From: CAZGHS01 sp964525495
GTDB taxonomy: Bacteria > Patescibacteriota > Microgenomatia > JALYQM01
Reading direction: 5' to 3'
NCBI GenBank assembly: GCA_964525495.1
Contig: CAZGHS010000009.1
Coordinates: 1-54,910, forward strand
DNA length: 54,910 nt
The number at the start of each line of letters is the position of its first letter. Position 1 is the first letter of the stretch. Shown one piece after another: positions 15,194 to 22,296 of the stretch. Below the pieces are notes generated by a model. That model made no database searches. It was not told the origin of the DNA and worked only from the letters and a program-made list of their open reading frames with translations. The translations under genes were made by a program, and so were the position numbers.

Positions 15194-15763
15194 ATGGCAG
15201 TAATTGCAGTTTCAGAACTCAAAAAAGGTTTATATATTGTTTTTAAGGACGAGCCTAATCAGGTGAGTGCTATGGATTTCGTGAATCCAGGTAAGGGCTC
15301 GGCTTTTTATCGCGTAAAGTTAAAAAGTTTAAAGACTGGTCGTGTGGTAGAAAACACGTTTAAATCTGGTGAAATGGTTGAAGATTATCCAGTGGATACT
15401 CGTGAAATGCAATTTTTATACAAAGATAATGACAATGGGTATTTCATGAACCCGTTTACATATGAGCAGATTAGCATGCTTTTGGATTTGGTCGGTGATT
15501 TTGCTCAGTTTTTGCAGGATGGTCAGACATATCAGGTGCTGATGCACGGTGATGATGCTATCGGTATGCGACCACCAAAGCGAGTTGTATTTAAAATAGC
15601 CTCAACTGAGAAGACTGCAGCAGGCAATACTGCTGGTCGTGTGTTGAAGCCAGCTACGCTCGAAAATGGCGTAGAAGTCCAAGTCCCTGCCTTTATTAAA
15701 GAAGGCGATAAAGTGGCTCTGAATCCTGAATCAGGTGAGTATTTGGAGCGGGTAAACGACTAG
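15194..15763 (+). CDS. efp: translation elongation factor P
   Basis: A 189-aa EF-P, which enters the ribosomal E site and rescues stalls at polyproline. The domain-1 loop reads Asn-Pro-Gly-Lys34-Gly-Ser-Ala-Phe, with the modified lysine at the same position as in E. coli. The C-terminal domain ends with the expected Gly-Asp-Lys-Val-x-Leu-Asn-Pro-Glu-Ser-Gly-Glu-Tyr-Leu-Glu-Arg. I used the ATG at 15194, giving Met-Ala-Val-Ile-Ala-Val; a longer frame upstream runs back into epmA. Many proteins in this window carry Pro-rich stretches that would need EF-P, such as the linkers at 3544, 15982 and 51208. Confidence 0.95.
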   Translation: MAVIAVSELKKGLYIVFKDEPNQVSAMDFVNPGKGSAFYRVKLKSLKTGRVVENTFKSGEMVEDYPVDTREMQFLYKDNDNGYFMNPFTYEQISMLLDLVGDFAQFLQDGQTYQVLMHGDDAIGMRPPKRVVFKIASTEKTAAGNTAGRVLKPATLENGVEVQVPAFIKEGDKVALNPESGEYLERVND

Positions 15764-15873
15764 AATTGAGTTGGTTTTAGTTAGGTCTTGTTGGTTTATC
15801 CCTTATTGGTGCCAATATCTGTAGTATGTGTCTAGGTAGGCCTATAATATAGACGGTTTCCCTCAGTATATAA

Positions 15874-15902
15874 TTGACTCTAAGCTTATAGTGTGCTATA
15901 AT
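15874..15902 (+). promoter_or_regulatory. near-consensus promoter of the surface-glycan operon
   Basis: TTGACT (15874-15879), 17-base spacer, TATAAT (15897-15902), with TGTGC just before the -10 as at 8983. The leader of about 75 bases contains a 6-bp hairpin TACAGT/ACTGTA with a T-run shortly after, which could be an attenuator. Confidence 0.8.
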
Positions 15903-15981
15903 CCACCAATCTTGCGTACAGTTTAACCGACTGTAGGCTCGTTTTTTATACTACAATATAGTCTTCCTGCCCAGGAAAGCG

Positions 15982-18900
15982 ATGTGTATGCGACGCACAG
16001 CATTTTTTGGGGCAGTAGCCTTCATTCTTACTTCATTATTTCTGACTAATGTGCCAGCAGTTTTTGCTGCACCACCTGCAAACTTTCAGTCAACCTTAGT
16101 TGCGGGAAGTGGTTTGAACGGTCCTTCAGCTTTCGAGTTCGCTCCTGACGGTCGTATTTTTATACTTGAGCGTGCTGGTAAGGTAAAGATATATAAGAAT
16201 GGTCAGGTTTTAGCCACACCATTCGTTGATCTTCCTTCTGCAGCTTCAGGCGATCGTGGTTTGATCGGTATCGCTTTTGACCCTGATTTTAATACTAATC
16301 ACTACGTTTATTTTTGGTACACCTCTTCAGGTGATTTCATGAATAGACTCGTTCGTTTTACTGCTACTGGCGATGTTGCTACAGATGGTCCAGTGCAGAT
16401 TTACCAGACAGCGCTTCCTTCTCAAGAACTTCACGTTGGTGGAGGTTTGGCGTTTGGTTCTGATGGAAAGATCTATATAGGTATTGGGGACAACGGTTAT
16501 TCAGCCAATGCGCAGAATATGGCTGTGCCTTTTGGAAAAATGATGAGAATTAATAAGGACGGCACGATCCCAGCTGATAATCCTTATGTAGGCCAAGCTA
16601 ATGTGTTGCCAGAAATATGGGCACATGGACTCCGTAATCCATGGAGAGCTCAGTTTGATTCCGTTACGGGACGACTCTATGTTTCTGACGTTGGAGATAA
16701 TAGTTGGGAAGAAGTAAACATGATTAGCCGTGCGGGGAATTACGGATGGCCTACAGTTGAGGGCATGTGTACCGTCAATTGCGGCAATTTTATAGATCCA
16801 GTTCATACATACTTTCATGATGACGTGAGTTCTGCTGTTACAGGTGGACCTGTGTATCGTGGTGACATGTTTCCCGAGTCATATCAAGGACGTTATTTCT
16901 TTGCAGATTATGCTCGTGGATTTATTAAGAGTCTGAGTTTAAATGCAGCTGGTACTGTTGGTACACCTTCAGATTTTGATTTGAGTGCAGGTAGCGTTGT
17001 TGATTTGAAGGAAGCCTATGATGGCTCTATTTATTACATAACATACTATCCAGGTCGTTTGTATCGTATCAGCTATTCAGAAGGTAATACTATTCCGGTT
17101 GCGAATGCTGGTGCTGATAAAACAAAAGGTGTTGAGCCGCTTACGGTTAACTTCACAAGTGCAGGTAGCTTTGATCCTGATGGTAGTCCGTTAACCTTTA
17201 ATTGGAACTTTGGTGATGGCACAACATCTACTGCTGCCAATCCTATAAAAACATTTACTGTTAAGGGTGCCTATACGGTTACTTTGCATGTAAGCGATGG
17301 AGATAATATAGCTGAAGCTGTTCCTTTAGTTATTCAAGTTGGTTTACCTCCGACAGTTCGTATTGCTGCTCCTGAGAATAATTCTTTGTGGAGAATGGGC
17401 GATACTATTTTCTATACTGCTTCAGGTATAGATGGTGCTGGCTTTGACTTGCATGATTCAGATTTTACGACTGAAGTTTTGTTCCATCATGATACACACA
17501 CTCATCCATTCCTCGGACCAATCCAGAGTAAAACAGGTACATTCGCTATTCCTCTCAGCGGAGAGCATGATCCAGATGTTTGGTTTGAGATCATGATTAC
17601 AGCTCACGACACTAATGGGCTGTCTACAACTGAACGCGTAAATATTTATCCAGTTAAGTCTTTGTATAAAGTTCAGACGAACATTGCTGGTATGAACATC
17701 AATATTGACGGAGTTCCGACTGCGGCTCCTTATGAGTCACTTGGTGTTGTGAACTATCAGCGTGAGCTAGAAGCTCCAATGTTCCAGACAGTAGCTGGTA
17801 AGTTGTATCAGTTTGAAAGTTGGTCAGATGGCGGCGCTGCGAAGCACATGGTTTCCGTGCCGGAAAATAATGTTACGTGGACAGCTACCTATCAAGAAGT
17901 CCCAGCCTTTACAGGACAGTATTTCAATAATATGAACTTGCAGGGAGCACCTGTGCTTACCCGCCAGGATCCATCAATTGATTTTGAATGGAATGCAGGT
18001 TCACCAGCTCCCGTAGTTAATGTAAATAATTTCTCAGCACGCTGGACACGTACTCAGATCTTTGGCGGTGGTACCTACACATTTACTACTACAACTGATG
18101 ACGGCGTACGTTTGTATATCGACGACGTGATGATTATGGATAACTGGCAAGATCAGGGAATGTTCCCGGCTGACAGTGTGACTGTGGATATTGCTGCAGG
18201 TGAACATGAGATTGTTATGGAATACTATGACAATCAGTTTGACGCAATTGCAAAGCTTACCTGGTCATTTGTTCCAGGCGAACCTACACCAACTCCGACA
18301 CCTACAACGGGTGGATATAATGCAGCGTTTTGGAATACTCCAACAGCAGGTAGCGCTCCAGCTATCCCTGTTACAGCTCCAGACGTAACTCGTGTTGATA
18401 CTGCTATCGACTATGATTGGGGAGATGTTTCACCAATTGCTCCAATCGCTAAGGATCACTACGTAGTGCGCTGGACAAAGGCGGTGACTTTACAAGAAGG
18501 TTTGTATAAGTTTACTACTGAATCTGATGATGGTATCCGCGTGTATGTTGATAACCTTCCGTTGATTGATCAATGGAATGATCATGGTGTGACTACACAT
18601 ACTGCTGAAAAAATATTAACAGCAGGTGTACATGATATTCGCGTTGAGTATTATGAAAATGGTTGGGACGCAGTTGCTAAATTTAAGTACGACTTTATGG
18701 GTGCTGCTACTCCAATCCCAACAGTTACACCGACTTTGGCTCCAACTGCTGTGCCTACTGCGACTGCTAGTGCTACCCCGGTAGCTTCAGCGAGTGCAAC
18801 ACCAGTTGCGACTGCATCAGCAACTCCTACTCCAGGTGCTGGTTCGGTGATCACCGTGTATGCAGCAGGCATACCAGCCTTAGGAGTATATCCAAACATG

Positions 18901-20154
18901 AATTTGTTAATCAACGATGTGGTAGTTGCTACATTTACTAATGTAGACGGCAATGGCAATATCCCTACTTACAAGCCGTATACTTATACACACGCTTCTG
19001 CTGTTACTGGTGCTCAAGTAAAAGTCCTGTTTACTAATGATGCATATGCAGGGGATGACAACGATCGTAATCTGCGTGTTGACCGTATAACAATTGATGG
19101 TGTGACATATCAGTCTGAGGACGTACGTGTTTACTCAACAGGAGCTGATCCAGGACCAGGATGCGCACCAGGATATCAGGTAACAGAGTGGCTTAATTGT
19201 AATGGATATTTCCAGTACTTTAATCAGGCAGTACCAACAGCTACCCCTGTAGCTACAGCAACGCCTATCGCTACAGCCAGTGCTACACCTGTAGGAACAG
19301 CTACACCAATTCCAACTGGAACACCAGTTTCAACAAACTATTTTGCGGAATACTGGAATAACAAAACACTAACAGGTCCTGCAGCTTTGACACGAAATGA
19401 AACCACAATTGATCATGACTGGGGAATGGGTTCGCCAGATACAATCGTACCGGTTGATAACTTTTCAGCTCGTTGGACTAAAACCGCAAATCTTCCTTCA
19501 GGTATCTATCGATTTACCGTGACTGGGGACGATGGTGTCCGTTTGTTTGTAGATGAAGTTAAGGTAATAGATAAGTGGATTGATCAAGGACGAACAACAT
19601 ATACAGTCGATCTTCCATTACAAACAGGTAATCATGCGATCAGATTTGAGTATTTTGAAACAGGATATACCGCTGTTGCTAAGATGAGCTATACAAAGAC
19701 AGCTGAACTTCCAGTTGGACCTACACCAACTGCAGTCCCAACTCCTACAGCAACACCATTTGATGGATATGTAGCTCAATACTGGAATACACCAGGTGTT
19801 GGTAGCGCTCCAGCTATGCCAGCCGGTGCTCCGACTCTTACGCGAAATGAAGCAAAAATTGATAACTACTGGGGCGCAGGTTCACCAGACGCGTCAATCA
19901 GTGTAGATAAGTTTATTGCACGATGGACACGAACTACTACATTCGCAGCTGGAACATATCAGTTCTGGACTGAGTCTGACGACGGTATCCGAGTTTATAT
20001 TGATGATGAATTGGTAATCAATCAGTGGAACGATCATGGTGTAACAGCCTTTACTGGAAATAAAACATTAACAGCAGGTGCGCATACTATCCGTGTTGAA
20101 TATTACGAAGGCGGATGGGATGCAGTAGCTAAATTTAATTGGACACAGTTATAA
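15982..20154 (+). CDS. secreted multidomain protein: PQQ-type sugar dehydrogenase, PKD, four PA14, CBM36/60-like
   Basis: A 1390-aa exported protein with a classical signal peptide ending Val-Phe-Ala-Ala near residue 29. Residues of about 33-365 match soluble glucose/sorbosone dehydrogenases: the PQQ-site His151 in His-Val-Gly-Gly-Gly-Leu-Ala-Phe-Gly, then Gly-Leu-Arg-Asn-Pro-Trp-Arg, Val-Gly-Asp-Asn-Ser-Trp-Glu-Glu-Val-Asn and Asn-Tyr-Gly-Trp-Pro. A PKD domain (371-453) follows, then Ig-like regions, PA14 domains at about 643-770 and 776-905, a Pro/Thr/Ala/Ser linker, a CBM36/60-like module (955-1083, with Asp-Asp-Asn-Asp-Arg-Asn-Leu and a Cys pair), and PA14 domains at 1118-1240 and 1260-1390. 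It probably binds and oxidises carbohydrate at the cell surface. The ATG at 15982 follows AGGAAAG; 15988 is an alternative. No sortase motif or transmembrane tail is seen. Confidence 0.88.
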   Translation: MCMRRTAFFGAVAFILTSLFLTNVPAVFAAPPANFQSTLVAGSGLNGPSAFEFAPDGRIFILERAGKVKIYKNGQVLATPFVDLPSAASGDRGLIGIAFDPDFNTNHYVYFWYTSSGDFMNRLVRFTATGDVATDGPVQIYQTALPSQELHVGGGLAFGSDGKIYIGIGDNGYSANAQNMAVPFGKMMRINKDGTIPADNPYVGQANVLPEIWAHGLRNPWRAQFDSVTGRLYVSDVGDNSWEEVNMISRAGNYGWPTVEGMCTVNCGNFIDPVHTYFHDDVSSAVTGGPVYRGDMFPESYQGRYFFADYARGFIKSLSLNAAGTVGTPSDFDLSAGSVVDLKEAYDGSIYYITYYPGRLYRISYSEGNTIPVANAGADKTKGVEPLTVNFTSAGSFDPDGSPLTFNWNFGDGTTSTAANPIKTFTVKGAYTVTLHVSDGDNIAEAVPLVIQVGLPPTVRIAAPENNSLWRMGDTIFYTASGIDGAGFDLHDSDFTTEVLFHHDTHTHPFLGPIQSKTGTFAIPLSGEHDPDVWFEIMITAHDTNGLSTTERVNIYPVKSLYKVQTNIAGMNINIDGVPTAAPYESLGVVNYQRELEAPMFQTVAGKLYQFESWSDGGAAKHMVSVPENNVTWTATYQEVPAFTGQYFNNMNLQGAPVLTRQDPSIDFEWNAGSPAPVVNVNNFSARWTRTQIFGGGTYTFTTTTDDGVRLYIDDVMIMDNWQDQGMFPADSVTVDIAAGEHEIVMEYYDNQFDAIAKLTWSFVPGEPTPTPTPTTGGYNAAFWNTPTAGSAPAIPVTAPDVTRVDTAIDYDWGDVSPIAPIAKDHYVVRWTKAVTLQEGLYKFTTESDDGIRVYVDNLPLIDQWNDHGVTTHTAEKILTAGVHDIRVEYYENGWDAVAKFKYDFMGAATPIPTVTPTLAPTAVPTATASATPVASASATPVATASATPTPGAGSVITVYAAGIPALGVYPNMNLLINDVVVATFTNVDGNGNIPTYKPYTYTHASAVTGAQVKVLFTNDAYAGDDNDRNLRVDRITIDGVTYQSEDVRVYSTGADPGPGCAPGYQVTEWLNCNGYFQYFNQAVPTATPVATATPIATASATPVGTATPIPTGTPVSTNYFAEYWNNKTLTGPAALTRNETTIDHDWGMGSPDTIVPVDNFSARWTKTANLPSGIYRFTVTGDDGVRLFVDEVKVIDKWIDQGRTTYTVDLPLQTGNHAIRFEYFETGYTAVAKMSYTKTAELPVGPTPTAVPTPTATPFDGYVAQYWNTPGVGSAPAMPAGAPTLTRNEAKIDNYWGAGSPDASISVDKFIARWTRTTTFAAGTYQFWTESDDGIRVYIDDELVINQWNDHGVTAFTGNKTLTAGAHTIRVEYYEGGWDAVAKFNWTQL

Positions 20155-20158
20155 AAAT

Positions 20159-22288
20159 ATGAAAAAAGTTGTTGTAGTTTTACCAACATATAACGAAAAA
20201 GAGAATATAGAGCGTATTCTTGATGCTATTCTGATGCAAGCAAATAAGCTTGTTGATATGTCCTTGCATGTGCTAGTTGTCGATGACAACTCACCAGATT
20301 GCACAGGCGCAATTGTTCGCACCTATATGCAATCTCATCCTCAGGTTTCGATCTTGGCTGGTCAAAAAGAAGGGCTTGGAAGAGCATATATTCGTGGATT
20401 CCAATATGCGATATCACAGATGAAAGCAGATGTCGTAATGGAGATGGATGCAGATTTTTCTCATAATCCACTCGATATTCCTCGCTTGCTTGCACCGATT
20501 CATGAAGGGTATACCTTTGTTATTGGTTCGCGTTGTGCAAAAGGTGGGTCAATTCCAAAAGATTGGCCTAAGCTTCGTATCTGGAACAGTGCTATTGCTA
20601 ACGGTTTAGCTCGTTTTGTTGCCGGTATGATCGCTGCTAAAGATTGTACCGGTGGATTCCGTGCGATCGACGCTTCGTTAGTATCCTCACTGTCTTTGGA
20701 TACTTTGAATGTAAAGGGATATGCATTTCAGATTAGCTTATTGCATGCAGCGCTTAAAAAAGGTGCTCGTGTATTTGAAGTCCCAATTCATTTTACTGAC
20801 CGACAGTTTGGGCAGTCAAAAATTCGTATTTCCGATATTACAGAGTTTGTAAAAACCGTATTTGCGCTCCGATTTAGCTTTTTGATGTCACGCGCATTCT
20901 ATTTCCGTGCTGCATTGGTATTGTTTGGCATAGCCTGTGTTGTTGCAACTTTTGGGCTTAGTTACTATTTATTTATTAATGCTGTGTTTTCTACTGTTAT
21001 AATCGTTGGTTTGTGTATTTTCTCACTTGTTATGACAGCTCATGGCCTGTTTACGCTATCTTGGATGTATTATGCCTGGGCTGATGGAAGTTATGCCGAA
21101 GAGCACAAATCCCCTCGAGTTTATTCTCCAGCATCATTTAGTTTTACGGCTCTTCTTCCAGCTCGGTTTGAAGAGAAAGTAATTTATGATACGGTGATGA
21201 GTGTTGCCAAAATAACCTATCCTGAAGACCTCAAAGAAACATTGGTTATTATTCGTGAAGACGACACTAAGACAATTGCAGAAGTTGAGCGAGCAATTCG
21301 TGACCTTGGTGGAAATAATGTTCGATTAGTTATATCTAATGATTATCCTATCAACAAGCCACATAGTTTGAATATTGGTCTTGCAGAGGCTAAAAACCAA
21401 GTTGTAGCAGTGTTTGATGCAGAGGATGAGCCTCATAAAGATATTTATAACATTATTAACACTGTTATGATCCGTGACAATGCTGATGTCGTACAGTCAG
21501 GAGTGCAGTTGATGAATTATCGATCAAATTGGTACTCAACGTTCAATGTATTGGAATACTTCTTCTGGTTTAAATCAGCACTTCACTTTTTTGCACGAAT
21601 CGGAATTATTCCGCTTGGTGGAAATACCGTGTTCTTTAAGAAGGGTCCTTTACAGAAAATTGGTGGATGGGACGAGCAATGTCTTACAGAGGATGCTGAT
21701 GTTGGTATACGTTTAAGTATTGCAGGGGCTAAAATCAGTATTGTGTATGATGAGGCTCATGTTACTCAGGAAGAGACTCCACCAACTCTTTTGTCTTTTG
21801 TGCACCAGAGAACTCGTTGGAATCAAGGATTCATCCAGATTTTCTTAAAGGGAGCCTGGAAGGGATTGCCTACATTGCGACATAAATTAATTGCGTTGTA
21901 TATTCTACTTGGTCCAGAGCTCCAGACTTTGATGTTCTTGAGTCTACCGTTTACGTTGTTTATGGTTTTCTTTATCAAGCTTCCTGTCTGGGTAGTGCTG
22001 CTCTCGTTCGTGCCATTTTACATTTTGATCTTGCAGCTTTTGACTTATAACATTGGTTTGTATTTCTTTACTCGCGATTATAAGTTGCGTTACCCATGGT
22101 GGATGAGTTTGGTCACTATAGTGACATATTATCCATTCCAGTTAGTACTTGGATTCAGCGCAGTGCGTGCTATTGGCCGTGTTATGCAAAAGAATTTGGC
22201 TTGGGAGAAAACAACACACGTTAATGCACATCGTATTCAATCAGTAGAAGTATCCTCTGTTGCAGCATATGCACTCGAGCAGGCTTAA
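20159..22288 (+). CDS. two-domain glycosyltransferase: DPM1-like GT2 joined to cellulose-synthase-like GT2
   Basis: A 709-aa membrane protein. Residues 1-225 are a polyprenyl-phosphate-mannose-synthase-type GT2 domain: Pro-Thr-Tyr-Asn-Glu at the start, Val-Asp-Asp-Asn-Ser-Pro-Asp, and Met-Asp-Ala-Asp-Phe-Ser-His as the metal-binding DxD. Two or more membrane helices (about 240-305) follow. Residues of about 330-560 form a second GT2 domain with Asp-Ala-Glu-Asp near 420, Thr-Glu-Asp-Ala-Asp near 510 and QRTRW at 550-554, the QxxRW signature of processive synthases. More helices follow to about 680. The first domain would make a lipid-linked sugar and the second would polymerise a beta-glycan. 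It starts 4 bases after the upstream stop. Confidence 0.88.
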   Translation: MKKVVVVLPTYNEKENIERILDAILMQANKLVDMSLHVLVVDDNSPDCTGAIVRTYMQSHPQVSILAGQKEGLGRAYIRGFQYAISQMKADVVMEMDADFSHNPLDIPRLLAPIHEGYTFVIGSRCAKGGSIPKDWPKLRIWNSAIANGLARFVAGMIAAKDCTGGFRAIDASLVSSLSLDTLNVKGYAFQISLLHAALKKGARVFEVPIHFTDRQFGQSKIRISDITEFVKTVFALRFSFLMSRAFYFRAALVLFGIACVVATFGLSYYLFINAVFSTVIIVGLCIFSLVMTAHGLFTLSWMYYAWADGSYAEEHKSPRVYSPASFSFTALLPARFEEKVIYDTVMSVAKITYPEDLKETLVIIREDDTKTIAEVERAIRDLGGNNVRLVISNDYPINKPHSLNIGLAEAKNQVVAVFDAEDEPHKDIYNIINTVMIRDNADVVQSGVQLMNYRSNWYSTFNVLEYFFWFKSALHFFARIGIIPLGGNTVFFKKGPLQKIGGWDEQCLTEDADVGIRLSIAGAKISIVYDEAHVTQEETPPTLLSFVHQRTRWNQGFIQIFLKGAWKGLPTLRHKLIALYILLGPELQTLMFLSLPFTLFMVFFIKLPVWVVLLSFVPFYILILQLLTYNIGLYFFTRDYKLRYPWWMSLVTIVTYYPFQLVLGFSAVRAIGRVMQKNLAWEKTTHVNAHRIQSVEVSSVAAYALEQA

Positions 22289-22296
22289 GGAAGACT

